Assembly (NCBI RefSeq): GCF_008704495.1
Contig: NZ_CP023699.1
Span: forward strand, 3,038,001 to 3,102,000
Direction of reading: 5' to 3'
Source: Streptomyces kanamyceticus
GTDB taxonomy: Bacteria; Actinomycetota; Actinomycetes; Streptomycetales; Streptomycetaceae
DNA length: 64,000 nt
Part shown: in pieces, positions 7,920 through 16,859 of the stretch
Position numbering within the stretch: the first letter of the stretch is position 1
Layout of the letters: every line of letters begins with the position of its first letter
Made by a program: the position numbers and the translations under genes
Notes under the pieces: generated by a model
Database searches by the model: none
What the model was told of the DNA's origin: nothing
The model's input: only the letters and a program-made list of their open reading frames with translations

Positions 7920-10900
7920 CTAGCGGAGCCTCTGGCTGATCACCTTGGAGACGCCGTCGCCCTGCATCGAGACGCCGTACAACGCGTCCGCGACCTCCAT
8001 CGTGCGCTTCTGGTGCGTGATCACGATGAGCTGCGAGGCTTCCTGGAGCTCCTGCATGATGCGGATGAGCCGCTGCAGATTGGTGTCGTCGAGCGCGGCC
8101 TCGACCTCGTCCATCACGTAGAACGGGCTCGGCCGTGCCTTGAAGATCGAGACGAGCAGCGCCACGGCCGTCAGCGACCGCTCACCGCCGGAGAGCAGCG
8201 AGAGCCGCTTGACCTTCTTGCCCGGCGGACGCGCCTCGACGTCGACGCCGGTGGCGAGCATGTTGTCGGGATCGGTCAGGATCAGCCGCCCCTCGCCGCC
8301 GGGGAAGAGCCGCGAGAAGACGCCCTCGAACTCCCGGGCCGTGTCGTGGTACGCCTCGCTGAAGACCTGCTCGACGCGCTCGTCGACCTCCTTCACCACC
8401 TGGAGGAGATCGGTCCGCGTCTTCTTCAGGTCTTCCAGCTGCTCGCTCAGGAACTTGTGCCGCTCCTCCAGCGCCGCGAACTCCTCAAGGGCCAGCGGGT
8501 TCACCTTTCCGAGCTGCTGGTACGCCCGTTCGGCCGACTTGAGCCGCTTCTCCTGCTCGGCGCGGACGAAGGGCACCGGCTCGTGGCGCGGCCGCTCGGG
8601 GTGGTCGTCCGGCAGCTCCTCGCCCTCGGCGACGGGCGAGGGCGGCACGGGCTGATCGGGGCCGTAGTCGGCCACGAGCCCCGCGGGTTCCACACCAAGT
8701 TCCTCCAGCGCCTTGGCCTCCAGCTGCTCGATCCGCAGCCGCTTCTCGGCACCGAGTACCTCGCCGCGGTGGACCGAATCCGTCAGCTTGTCGAGCTCGG
8801 ACTTGAGCTCGCGGCCCTGGTTGCGCTCGGCGACCAGATCGCGCTCGCGCACCTCCTTGGCGCGCTCGGCGGCGGCGCGCTCCTCCTGCGCCCGTACGAG
8901 AGAGACCTCGACGTGGGCGAGCAGCTGGCGTCCACCGGACGCGACGGCCTCGGCGACGGCCGCCTCGTGGCGCAGGCGCGCCTTGCGCTGCTCGGCACGC
9001 GCGCGTGCCTCGCGTTCGGCGCGCGCGGCCCGGTCCAGGGAGTCGGCACGGCCCGCGAGCCCCTTCACCCGCTCCTCGTGCGTACGCGCCTGGAGCCTGG
9101 CCTCCATCTCGGTCTGGCGCGCGTTGGCCCCGTCGGCGGCGAGCCGATCGCGCACCGAGGTGTCCGGCTCCTCGTCGGCCGGCGCCTCCTGTGCGACGGC
9201 GAGGCGTTCGGCCAGCTCCTCGGCCTCCTCGGCGGCCCGGTCCAGGGCGTCCTGCGCCTTGGCGGCGGCCGCGGTGCCGCGCTCGGCCTCCCCCGCGGCG
9301 CCCCGCGCCTGTCCCCCGAGCCGCCCGAGCTGCTGCGCGAACGTCGACTTCTCGCGGTCGGCGGCCCTGCGCCGCTCCCCCAGCTCCTCGACGAGCGAGG
9401 CGCACGCCGCACGCCGCTCGGTGGCAGCCTCCTGAGCCTTGGCCAACTCCTCGCACCGCGCCGCGAGTTGTTCGAGCTCGGCGGCCGCCTCGTCGACGGA
9501 TGCCTGCACTTCGAGCAGGCTCGGCGCGCCCGCGGAACCGCCGTGTGCGAAGTGCGCGCCGAGCAGGTCGCCCTCGGCGGTGACGGCGGTCAGCTCCGGA
9601 TGCGCGTAGACGAGGTCCTCGGCGTCCTCCAGGCTCCCCACGGCGACGATGCCACGCAGCAGCCGCCGCACGGCGGGCATGAGCTCATCGGGGCCCCGCA
9701 CCAAGTCGGCTGCGTACGGCGGCCCTTCGGGGCGCTGTGGCCGTACGTCGTCGGGAGCGCCGCCGAGCAGCAGCGCGGCGCGCCCCGCGTCCTGTTTGCG
9801 CAGCAGGCGGATGGCCTCGGCCGCGGTGCCGGGGTCGCGCACCGCGATCGCGTCGGCACCGGCGCCGAGCGCGGCGGCGACCGGCACCTCGAACCCCGGG
9901 GCGACGGTGAGGAGTTCGGCGGCCGGGCCGAGCAGCCCGGCCAGTTGTTCCCGCGCGGTGAGCAGCGCGCCGGTGCCGTCCTTGCGGCGCAGGCCGAGCG
10001 CGAGCGCCTCGCGGCGTGCGGCAACGGCGGCCCGCTCGCGCTCCACCGCGGTGGCCGCCTCCCGCGCGACGGTGAGTGCGGCCTCGGCGTCGGCGAGGTC
10101 CCGCTTCGCCGCGTCGTGCCGCTCGCCGAGCTCCGTGTCGTCCGCGTCGAGCCCGTCGACCTCGGCCTTGAGCTGCTCGTACTCCTCCTGTGCGGCGGCC
10201 GCGCGCTCGGCGGCCTCGTCGCGCGCGAGGGCGAGCCGGTCGATCTCGGCCTGCGCGGAAGCGGCCCGCGAACGCGCCGCGTTGACCTGCCCGCCGAGCC
10301 TGGCGAGCCCTTCGCGCCGGTCGGCGATGGCCCGCGCCACGTCCTTGAGCCTGCGCTCCTCGACCGCCAACTCCCGTTCCAGATCGGCCCGGTGGGAGAC
10401 GGTGTCGTCAAGGGCGTGCTCGGCCGCTTCGAGCGCGGCCGTCAGCTCGGCCTCCTGCTCCCTGACCCGGGCGGCCTCGCGCTCCATGTCCTCGGGGTCG
10501 CGCCCGCGCCGCTCCTCGGGGGGCGCGGCGGTGGCGCTCCTGACCCGGGCGTCGGCCAGCGACACGGTGCCGCGCACCCGCTCGGCCAGCTGCGACAGGT
10601 CGTACCAGGTCTGCTGGGCGCGCTGCAGCCGCGGGGTGAGGCGCCGCACCTCCTCCTCCAGCTGCGCCTCGTGCTGCAGGGCGCCCTTGAGTGCGGCCTC
10701 GGCGCTCTCCTTGCGCTGCTTGAGCGCGGCCTCGTCGGCGACCTCGGCGTTGAGCGCGTCGCGCAGCCGTACGAGATCGTCGGCGAGCAGCCGGAGGCGG
10801 ACGTCGCGCAGGTCGGCCTGGATGACGGCGGCCCTGCGCGCCACGGCGGCCTGTCTGCCGAGCGGTTTCAGCTGGCGCCGCAGCTCGTCGGTCAGGTCCT

Positions 10901-11474
10901 GTACGCGGGCGAGGTTGGCCTGCATCGCGTCCAGCTTGCGCAGCGCCTTCTCTTTGCGCTTGCGGTGCTTGAGGACGCCCGCGGCCTCCTCGATGAACGC
11001 GCGCCGCCCCATCGGGTCGGCGTGCAGCACCCCGTCCAGCTGTCCCTGGCCGACGATGACGTGCATCTCGCGGCCGATGCCGGAGTCGGAGAGCAGTTCC
11101 TGGATGTCGAGGAGGCGGCAGGTGTCGCCGTTGAGCTGGTACTCGCTGCCGCCGTTGCGGAACATGATCCGCGTGATGGTGACTTCGGCGTACTCGATGG
11201 GGAGCGCGCCGTCGGAGTTGTCGATGGTGAGCGACACCTCGGCCCTGCCGAGGGGCGGGCGGCCCGTCGTACCGGCGAAGATGACGTCTTCCATCTTGCC
11301 GCCGCGCAGTGACTTGGCGCCCTGCTCACCCATGACCCAGCTCAGCGCGTCCACGACGTTGGACTTGCCGGAACCGTTGGGTCCGACGACGCAGGTGATG
11401 CCCGGCTCGAACTTCAGCGTCGTGGCCGACGCGAAGGACTTGAAACCGCGCAGAGTCAGGGCCTTGAGATGCAC
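7920..11474 (-). CDS. smc: chromosome segregation ATPase Smc
   Basis: Full-length condensin subunit of 1184 residues that organises and separates the nucleoid, working with ScpA/ScpB. The start is GTG at 11472-11474, giving the conserved MHLKALTLRGFKSFA; the ribosome site is weak. Walker A GPNGSGKS is at 31-38. Two long coiled coils rich in E, A, R and K flank the hinge (about 510-680), the ABC signature LSGGE is at 1094-1098, and Walker B FYVMDEVEAALDD ends near 1130. An intrinsic terminator of the upstream small gene separates it from the acylphosphatase side, so it likely has its own promoter in 11475-11577. Confidence 0.98.
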   Translation of the reverse strand: MHLKALTLRGFKSFASATTLKFEPGITCVVGPNGSGKSNVVDALSWVMGEQGAKSLRGGKMEDVIFAGTTGRPPLGRAEVSLTIDNSDGALPIEYAEVTITRIMFRNGGSEYQLNGDTCRLLDIQELLSDSGIGREMHVIVGQGQLDGVLHADPMGRRAFIEEAAGVLKHRKRKEKALRKLDAMQANLARVQDLTDELRRQLKPLGRQAAVARRAAVIQADLRDVRLRLLADDLVRLRDALNAEVADEAALKQRKESAEAALKGALQHEAQLEEEVRRLTPRLQRAQQTWYDLSQLAERVRGTVSLADARVRSATAAPPEERRGRDPEDMEREAARVREQEAELTAALEAAEHALDDTVSHRADLERELAVEERRLKDVARAIADRREGLARLGGQVNAARSRAASAQAEIDRLALARDEAAERAAAAQEEYEQLKAEVDGLDADDTELGERHDAAKRDLADAEAALTVAREAATAVERERAAVAARREALALGLRRKDGTGALLTAREQLAGLLGPAAELLTVAPGFEVPVAAALGAGADAIAVRDPGTAAEAIRLLRKQDAGRAALLLGGAPDDVRPQRPEGPPYAADLVRGPDELMPAVRRLLRGIVAVGSLEDAEDLVYAHPELTAVTAEGDLLGAHFAHGGSAGAPSLLEVQASVDEAAAELEQLAARCEELAKAQEAATERRAACASLVEELGERRRAADREKSTFAQQLGRLGGQARGAAGEAERGTAAAAKAQDALDRAAEEAEELAERLAVAQEAPADEEPDTSVRDRLAADGANARQTEMEARLQARTHEERVKGLAGRADSLDRAARAEREARARAEQRKARLRHEAAVAEAVASGGRQLLAHVEVSLVRAQEERAAAERAKEVRERDLVAERNQGRELKSELDKLTDSVHRGEVLGAEKRLRIEQLEAKALEELGVEPAGLVADYGPDQPVPPSPVAEGEELPDDHPERPRHEPVPFVRAEQEKRLKSAERAYQQLGKVNPLALEEFAALEERHKFLSEQLEDLKKTRTDLLQVVKEVDERVEQVFSEAYHDTAREFEGVFSRLFPGGEGRLILTDPDNMLATGVDVEARPPGKKVKRLSLLSGGERSLTAVALLVSIFKARPSPFYVMDEVEAALDDTNLQRLIRIMQELQEASQLIVITHQKRTMEVADALYGVSMQGDGVSKVISQRLR

Positions 11475-11577
11475 GCCGTCGGACTCTACCTTTCACTGAC
11501 CGTTTCACCCGTGAAGGTGCAGGGCACATCAGACGTAAAGAAAGAAGCGTACGCCGGTACAGGAAAGAACAAGAAAG

Positions 11578-11599
11578 AAGGGACGCCGAAGCGTCCCTT
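11578..11599 (-). terminator. intrinsic terminator with UUCG tetraloop
   Basis: AAGGGACGC (11578-11586) pairs with GCGTCCCTT (11591-11599). Read on the minus strand the loop is TTCG and the stem is followed by CTTTCTTGTTCTTTCC, a T-rich tract. It ends the small gene at 11701-11904 before the smc promoter. Confidence 0.85.
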
Positions 11600-11700
11600 G
11601 CAGATCTGGAGACAAGCGGCTGACACGAACAGCCCGACCACTTGTTGCTTACGAGACGTCTTTGCTGGAGGGCATCTCGCAATCACTGTTCAAGCAGTGG

Positions 11701-11904
11701 TCAGGTGAGCGCAGGCTCCGCCTGGGGTACGTCGATGCTCTCCAGGAGCGATTCGTGAGAAGCGGCAGCCGCGAGCGCGTCGTTCTCTGCCTGGATCCTG
11801 CCGAGCTCGGATTCCAGGTCCTGGACGCGCTGCTGGAGCCGTCGCATCTCGGCGAGGAGTCGCGGGTCGCTGCCGCCGACGTAACCGAGAAGCGCCTTTG
11901 CCAT
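11701..11904 (-). CDS. small conserved coiled-coil protein
   Basis: A 67-residue protein starting MAKALLGYVGGSDPRLLAEM, with GGAGG nine bases upstream of the ATG. After a short conserved head it forms a heptad-rich helix (RRLQQRVQDLESELGRIQAE), then a hydrophilic tail. No enzyme motif is present. Similar short proteins are common beside smc in Streptomyces; a scaffold or protein-interaction role is only a guess. It is terminated by its own hairpin. Confidence 0.8.
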   Translation of the reverse strand: MAKALLGYVGGSDPRLLAEMRRLQQRVQDLESELGRIQAENDALAAAASHESLLESIDVPQAEPALT

Positions 11905-12307
11905 GATGGATGGTCCTCCACACTGAGTGACCGACCGAAGCGGTGTGGGTCGTGAGGGAATCGCACCCGCGGTGCTTGGCACTCGTTGTACTTGCTGGTC
12001 TTGCTGGCCGTTCTCACATGCCAAACAGCTAAGGTGCGCGGGGATTCCAGAGTCTCACCAAAAAGTTTGACGGTCAACACGATCACGCCCCGTATTGACG
12101 GGCGGCCCGGGGGCGCGCGGCCCGGGAACGGGCGGCGCTGCTTCTCCTTCGGGGCCCTGGGGGCGTGGAGATCATCCTTACCTGGGGAGCCTGCCACGAC
12201 AACCGATTCTTGGCAACCACCAGGTCTTTTCTGCCTCAGGCAACTGCCCACGACACTCCCGACGGGCAGACGCGGACCCCGTCGGGAGGCGTCCGCCCGG
12301 GTCACGG
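11905..12307. other. 403-bp intergenic region
   Basis: No gene is seen. It must hold the promoter of the small coiled-coil gene (minus strand; AT-richer around 11990-12090) and the terminator of the acylphosphatase gene, listed separately. The segment 12095-12165 is a very GC-rich tract. Confidence 0.5.
12256..12288 (-). terminator. hairpin downstream of acylphosphatase
   Basis: CTCCCGACGGG (12256-12266) and CCCGTCGGGAG (12278-12288) pair perfectly over 11 bp with an 11-base loop, 20 bases past the stop codon. There is no clear T tract. Confidence 0.7.
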
Positions 12308-12589
12308 TCAGCGGATGGCGAAGGTGTCGTATATGCCACGCGGTGTGTCCCAGATCTCGGTGACCCCATCGACCCGCCCGGGTGTGTCGCCCTCGCGAAG
12401 CCAGTCGAGCAGGGTCTGGCACCCGGCCCGGGGACCCTCGGCGACGACTTGCACACGGCCGTCGTCCAGATTGAGAGCAAAACCACTCAGGCCGCCGATC
12501 TCCAGCGCCTTGGCCCGCGTGAACCAGCGGAAACCCACAGCCTGCACGCGTCCTCGCACCCAGGCGGTGAGTCGCACTTCTTCATTCAT
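12308..12589 (-). CDS. acyP: acylphosphatase
   Basis: A 93-residue cytosolic hydrolase of carboxyl-phosphate bonds. The phosphate-binding loop [11 protein letters not shown] contains the catalytic arginine near residue 21, and the [10 protein letters not shown] strand carries the catalytic asparagine near residue 40. [10 protein letters not shown] completes the small alpha/beta sandwich. The length is normal for the family. The ATG at 12587-12589 has no strong ribosome site. It is divergent from the CAP-domain gene and matches the acylphosphatase that sits near smc in S. coelicolor. Confidence 0.95.
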   Translation of the reverse strand: MNEEVRLTAWVRGRVQAVGFRWFTRAKALEIGGLSGFALNLDDGRVQVVAEGPRAGCQTLLDWLREGDTPGRVDGVTEIWDTPRGIYDTFAIR

Positions 12590-12718
12590 GGCTGCACGCT
12601 AACCGGCCAATTGCTCTGGAGGCACTTCGCCCTCATCTGCCATCGCGTACAGTCCGGATTCGATGAGCCTCACCCGTATGGGCGAGTCACGTTGATCGTA
12701 AGGACGAAAGGCCAGGAG

Positions 12719-13624
12719 ATGGGACGCCACCGACGCTCCGGCGCTGGGCGGGCCGCCGCCACCCCCGAGAACCACCCCGGGACGGTGTCGCACCGCCGCA
12801 GGGGCCGGGCCTTCAAGCCGGTCCGCACGGGCCTGCTCGGCGTCTCCGCCGCCGTCGCGATGGGTGCCGTAGCGGTCGCCTCCGGTGTACTGCCCGGCAG
12901 CGACAGCTACCAACTGGGCGGCGACGAGCCCGCCAAGGTGCGCTCGGCGGGCTCGCCGTCCGCGGTCGACACCCAGGGCGGTTCGGGCGGCAGCGCCGAG
13001 CGCGGCGAGGCGTCCGCGCCCAGCCGTGGCACCGGTCGGCCCGAGGCCCCCGCGCCCACCCCCTCCAAGGCCGACCCCGAGCCGTCGAAGACGCCGGGGA
13101 AGAGCGCCGAGAAGCCGACGCCGAAGGCGCCGGAGCCCGACGCCGACAAGAACGACAAGAGCGACAAGAAGAAGGCGCCGAGCCCGTCGCGTACGCCGCG
13201 GGAGAAGCCCGATGCTCCCGCGCCGAGCGTGCAGTCGCCGTCCGCCGAGAGCGCGGCCGAGGCCGCGGTGCTCACCCTGGTCAATCAGGAGCGGGCGAAG
13301 GCGGGCTGCCGTCCGGTGCGCGCGGACAGCAAGCTGGCGAAGCTGGCCGGTGACTTCAGCGCGGACATGGCGGCACGCGACTTCTTCGCCCACACCGATC
13401 CGGACGGCGCGACCCCGTGGGACCGCGCCGAGAAGGCCGGCATTCCCGACCTGGGCGGCGAGAACATCGCCCGCGGCCAGGCCGACGCCCAGTCGGTGAT
13501 GGACGCCTGGATGAACAGCGCGGGCCACCGCGCCAACATCCTGAACTGCGACTACAAGACCATGGGCGTCGGCGTGCACTTCGGCACCGGTGGTCCCTGG
13601 TGGACGCAGGACTTCGGCTTCTGA
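12719..13624 (+). CDS. secreted CAP-domain (SCP/PR-1) protein
   Basis: A 301-residue exported protein. MGRHRRSGAGR and further basic residues precede a hydrophobic segment (TGLLGVSAAVAMGAVAVASG), a signal peptide or membrane anchor at about residues 38-60. A Pro/Lys/Asp-rich linker spans about 75-175. The C-terminal CAP domain begins AAVLTLVNQERAKAGC and contains FFAHTDPDG, GENIARGQ and WMNSAGHRANIL, so the His/Glu residues of the CAP cavity are present. A ribosome site AAAGG stands 6-7 bases before the ATG. CAP proteins act outside the cell, but their activity in Streptomyces is not established. Confidence 0.9.
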   Translation: MGRHRRSGAGRAAATPENHPGTVSHRRRGRAFKPVRTGLLGVSAAVAMGAVAVASGVLPGSDSYQLGGDEPAKVRSAGSPSAVDTQGGSGGSAERGEASAPSRGTGRPEAPAPTPSKADPEPSKTPGKSAEKPTPKAPEPDADKNDKSDKKKAPSPSRTPREKPDAPAPSVQSPSAESAAEAAVLTLVNQERAKAGCRPVRADSKLAKLAGDFSADMAARDFFAHTDPDGATPWDRAEKAGIPDLGGENIARGQADAQSVMDAWMNSAGHRANILNCDYKTMGVGVHFGTGGPWWTQDFGF

Positions 13625-13662
13625 GGCTTCGTCTGAGGCTTCGGGAGCGAGCCCACCCAGCA

Positions 13663-13677
13663 CTAACTCACAGTTAG
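13663..13677. promoter_or_regulatory. dyad CTAACT-CAC-AGTTAG upstream of HxlR gene
   Basis: Perfect 6-bp arms with a 3-base centre, 43 bases before the HxlR-family start and in an otherwise GC-rich gap. Winged-helix HxlR regulators commonly bind such dyads, so autoregulation is likely but inferred. Confidence 0.5.
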
Positions 13678-13719
13678 CGCAACCCGTCAGTCAGCGCTGT
13701 GCGGGAGTAGGGTGTCCTC

Positions 13720-14100
13720 ATGGACTCCACGGACCTCGCCTACGACGTGTTCGCCAAGCAGTGCCCGTCCCGGACCACGCTCGAACACGTCACGGGACGC
13801 TGGGGCGCACTCACCCTCGGCGCCCTGCACGAGGGCACGTTCCGCTTCAACGAACTGCGCCGCCGCGTCGACGGCGTGAGCGAGAAGATGCTGTCCCAGA
13901 CCCTGCACGCGCTGGAGCGCGACGGCCTGGTGCGGCGCGACGCGCAGCCCACCAACCCGCCCCGGGTGGACTATCAACTGACGCCGCTGGGACGGGAGAT
14001 CGCCGAACGGCTGCTCACCCTGATCGACTTCGTGCAGAGCAGGCAGGACGACGTGCACAAGGCGCAGGAGAGTTACGACGAGGCGCGCGGCGGCCGCTGA
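13720..14100 (+). CDS. HxlR-family winged-helix regulator
   Basis: A 126-residue dimeric DNA-binding protein. [17 protein letters not shown] at residues 15-31 is the HxlR hallmark. It is followed by [20 protein letters not shown] (recognition helix) and the wing [19 protein letters not shown]. The family often senses reactive electrophiles or oxidants through a cysteine near the N-terminus; Cys15 is present here. The target is unknown, and no enzyme of the usual partner type is next to it. Its 3' end overlaps the convergent mutM by 28 bases. Confidence 0.92.
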   Translation: MDSTDLAYDVFAKQCPSRTTLEHVTGRWGALTLGALHEGTFRFNELRRRVDGVSEKMLSQTLHALERDGLVRRDAQPTNPPRVDYQLTPLGREIAERLLTLIDFVQSRQDDVHKAQESYDEARGGR

Positions 14101-14933
14101 CAGCGCGGGCAGAAATAGCTGGACCGGTTCATCCAGGGGCGCCTGCGGATCGCGGTCCCGCACCTGCGGCAGGGCTCGTCCTCGCGGCCGTAGGCGTCCA
14201 ACGACCGGTCGAAATAGCCCGATTCGCCGTTCACGTTGACGTAGAGGCTGTCGAAGCTGGTGCCTCCCACCGCGAGGGCCGCGTTCATCACGTCCCGTAC
14301 GTGGCCCAGGAGTTCGGCCGTGCGTGGGCGCGTGAAGGTGCCGGTGGGCCGCTCGTAGTGCAGCCGCGACCGCCACAGCGCCTCGTCCGCGTAGATGTTG
14401 CCGACGCCGCTGATCAACGACTGGTCGAGCAGCGCCCGCTTGATCGTGGTGCGCCGCCCGCGCAGCGCGAGGTGGAACGCCGCGTCGTCGAACGCCTCAT
14501 CGAGCGGATCGCGGGCGATGTGCGCGATGACGTCCGGCAGCCCGTCGGCGGTGTTGTCGTGGAGCGAGAGACCGCCGAAGGTGCGCTGGTCGACGAAGCG
14601 TAGCTCGGTGCCCTGGGCATCGTCGAAGCGGACTCGGATCCGCAGGTGCTTCTCGTCGTCGGCGTCGTGCGGCTGCACCAGGAGCTGGCCGCTCATGCCG
14701 AGATGAGCGAGCACGGACTGCGCGGAGTCGGCGAGCGGCAGCCACAGATACTTGCCGCGGCGCTGCGCGAGCCCGATCCTGTGCCCCTTCAGCCGCGCCC
14801 CGAAGTCCTCACCGCCCGCGACGTGCCGCCGCACGGCACGCGGATGCAGCACCTGCACGTCGGAGACGACCCGCCCACTGACCCAGCGCTCAAGACCGCG
14901 CCGTACGACTTCGACTTCGGGCAGCTCGGGCAT
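14073..14933 (-). CDS. mutM: formamidopyrimidine-DNA glycosylase (Fpg/MutM)
   Basis: Base-excision repair enzyme removing 8-oxoguanine, with AP-lyase activity. Protein of 286 residues starting [10 protein letters not shown]: after Met removal Pro1 is the nucleophile and Glu2 is in place. [20 protein letters not shown] is the helix-two-turn-helix. The C-terminal zinc finger [14 protein letters not shown]...YFCPRC has all four cysteines. The ATG at 14931-14933 is fixed by the invariant N-terminus. It follows rnc in the same direction, 102 bases downstream. The last nine codons overlap the HxlR gene on the other strand. Confidence 0.97.
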   Translation of the reverse strand: MPELPEVEVVRRGLERWVSGRVVSDVQVLHPRAVRRHVAGGEDFGARLKGHRIGLAQRRGKYLWLPLADSAQSVLAHLGMSGQLLVQPHDADDEKHLRIRVRFDDAQGTELRFVDQRTFGGLSLHDNTADGLPDVIAHIARDPLDEAFDDAAFHLALRGRRTTIKRALLDQSLISGVGNIYADEALWRSRLHYERPTGTFTRPRTAELLGHVRDVMNAALAVGGTSFDSLYVNVNGESGYFDRSLDAYGREDEPCRRCGTAIRRRPWMNRSSYFCPRCQRPPRASS

Positions 14934-15035
14934 GTCCGCTCCGGGGCGATGAGAGGTGTGAGGGGTGCGAGGGAAAAGCGCGGTGCCGGTCGCCCCCCGA
15001 ACAGGGGCGACCGGCACCAAAGGATAGGCGGGCCG

Positions 15036-15845
15036 TCAGGCCGAGGGGGTGTCGGCGGTCCCCTCGGGCTGCACAGCAGCGGCGGCGGCTTCCGCCGCCT
15101 TCAGCCGCTCGTCCGCGGCCGCGCGAATCGCGCGCCACGCGGACTCCGCGGCCTGCTGCTCCGCTTCCTTCTTGCTGCGGCCGGTGCCGGTGCCGTACGA
15201 GACGCCTCCGACGCGGGCGGCAGCAGTAAAGGTCTTCTCGTGGTCCGGGCCGCTCTCCGTGACGAGGTACTCGGGCACGCCGAGGCTCTCCATCGCGGTG
15301 AGCTCCTGAAGACTGGTCTTCCAGTCCAGGCCCGCACCCAGGTTCGAGGACTTTTCGATCAGCGGGTCGAAGAGCCGGTGCACCAGCTCACCCGCCGCGT
15401 CCAGACCCTGGTCCAGATAGACCGCGCCGATCACCGCTTCAAGGGTGTCGGCGAGGATGGATGCCTTGTCCCGGCCTCCCGTGCCCTCTTCGCCCCGGCC
15501 GAGCCGGATGAAGGAGCCGAGTTCGAGGCCGCGGCTGACCTCCGCCAGCGCACGCGAATTGACCACCGCGGCCCGCAACTTGGCCAGCTGGCCTTCGGGC
15601 AGGTCGGGGTGGGTGGTGTACAGCGTGTCCGTGACGACGAGACCGAGCACGGAGTCCCCGAGGAACTCGAGCCGCTCATTCGTCGGCAGACCGCCGTTCT
15701 CGTACGCGTACGAACGGTGGGTCAGCGCACGCACCAGAAGGGCGGACTCGAGCTTGTACCCGAGCCGCCCTTCCAGAAGCGTGTGGGACGAGGCCGTTGT
15801 CTCCGCCAATTTCTTGGCGTCTTCCGCCTTCTTGGGGCTAGACAC
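15036..15845 (-). CDS. rnc: ribonuclease III
   Basis: Double-strand RNA endonuclease of 269 residues (AbsB in S. coelicolor, where it affects antibiotic production). The GTG at 15843-15845, with GAGAGG upstream, gives [12 protein letters not shown]. The catalytic domain has [14 protein letters not shown], and the second metal site is in [13 protein letters not shown]. The dsRNA-binding domain ([16 protein letters not shown] ... [16 protein letters not shown]) is at about residues 170-240. An Ala/Glu-rich tail follows. It starts 19 bases after the rpmF stop and probably belongs to the DUF177-rpmF-rnc-mutM operon. Confidence 0.97.
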   Translation of the reverse strand: MSSPKKAEDAKKLAETTASSHTLLEGRLGYKLESALLVRALTHRSYAYENGGLPTNERLEFLGDSVLGLVVTDTLYTTHPDLPEGQLAKLRAAVVNSRALAEVSRGLELGSFIRLGRGEEGTGGRDKASILADTLEAVIGAVYLDQGLDAAGELVHRLFDPLIEKSSNLGAGLDWKTSLQELTAMESLGVPEYLVTESGPDHEKTFTAAARVGGVSYGTGTGRSKKEAEQQAAESAWRAIRAAADERLKAAEAAAAAVQPEGTADTPSA

Positions 15846-15864
15846 GGTGCCTCTCACCAGCCGC

Positions 15865-16038
15865 TCAGACCTCGAGGACCTGGCGCTTGTTGTAGGTGCC
15901 GCAGCTCGGGCACGCGATGTGCTGCTGCTTGGGCTCCTGGCAACGCTCACACGAAACCAGGGTGGGGACCGCAGCCTTCCACTGCGACCGGCGGTGGCGC
16001 GTGTTGCTGCGCGACATCTTCCGCTTCGGAACAGCCAC
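15865..16038 (-). CDS. rpmF: 50S ribosomal protein L32
   Basis: A 57-residue large-subunit protein. The start is GTG at 16036-16038 with a GGAGAA ribosome site, giving [20 protein letters not shown]. It is the zinc (C+) type: CERC and CPSC pairs near the C-terminus, then [11 protein letters not shown]. It lies 2 bases after the DUF177 gene, so the two are translationally linked as in most bacteria. Confidence 0.97.
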   Translation of the reverse strand: MAVPKRKMSRSNTRHRRSQWKAAVPTLVSCERCQEPKQQHIACPSCGTYNKRQVLEV

Positions 16039-16040
16039 GG

Positions 16041-16727
16041 CTACTTCTCCTGCTTCTCGTCGGCGTGCGCTGATCGAGGCGCGCCGCCGCTCATCTCGTC
16101 CTTCTCGCCGTCCTGGATGGTCCCGGCGAGTCCTTGCAGTGCCGCCCAACGAATGTCGACGGCTTCGTGGTGGTGGTCCGGGTCGTCCGCGAGCCGCACT
16201 CCACATTCGGAGCACAGGCCCTGACAGTCGTCCTGGCACACCGGCTGCATCGGCAGTGCGAGCACCACCGCATCACGCAGCACAGGCTCGAGGTCGAACA
16301 AGCCGTCCTCGAGATAGAGCCTGTCCTCGTCTTCCTCGGCGTCGTCGGCCGGTTCCGCGGTGCGGCCCCGGTCGTCGGCGTCAGGGTACGAGAACATCTC
16401 CTGGAAGTCCGCGTCGAGCTCAAGCTCGAGCGGCTCCAGACACCTTACGCACTCCCCCTCGGCCGATGCACGGGCGGTGCCTGTGACAAGCACCCCTTCC
16501 ATGACCGACTCAAGGCGGATCTCCAGCTCGACCGGCGCGCCCTGCGGCACTCCGATGACCCCTTCGATGCCGAAGGCGCCCGGCGAACCCGGCGCTTCGA
16601 TCTCACGGGTCAGCCGCTGCTGCGCACCAGGACGCCGACCCAGCTCGTGTGTGTCGAACACGAGGGGGTTTCGGTGGTCGAGGCGCGTGCTCAGGGCTTT
16701 TCCTGCTTTCGAATCCTGGAAGTTCAT
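16041..16727 (-). CDS. DUF177/YceD family protein
   Basis: A 228-residue protein of the YceD family, universally coupled to rpmF and linked elsewhere to 23S rRNA/ribosome assembly. Marks are [18 protein letters not shown] at the centre, an acidic insert (residues about 120-140) and the C-terminal [14 protein letters not shown] cysteine cluster. The ATG at 16727 lacks a clear ribosome site. An in-frame CTG 12 codons downstream ([15 protein letters not shown]) has AGGAAAAG in front and may be the real start, since conservation begins there. The cysteines suggest metal binding. Confidence 0.88.
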   Translation of the reverse strand: MNFQDSKAGKALSTRLDHRNPLVFDTHELGRRPGAQQRLTREIEAPGSPGAFGIEGVIGVPQGAPVELEIRLESVMEGVLVTGTARASAEGECVRCLEPLELELDADFQEMFSYPDADDRGRTAEPADDAEEDEDRLYLEDGLFDLEPVLRDAVVLALPMQPVCQDDCQGLCSECGVRLADDPDHHHEAVDIRWAALQGLAGTIQDGEKDEMSGGAPRSAHADEKQEK

Positions 16728-16859
16728 ACGAGGGGCCGCCGCACTGAAGCGGTGAGAACACCGCTCGGGTGGGCAGCCCGGGTCGCGGACGTATGCGCGA
16801 CCGAAGAGCCAGGATACTGGACCATTCGCTCTCGGCCCAATCCGACCCCGAAGCGCCCC

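Noticed and set aside
7896..11312. Open frame of 1138 codons on the plus strand
   Set aside because: Antisense to smc; Gly/Leu/Arg/Ala-rich with no domain.
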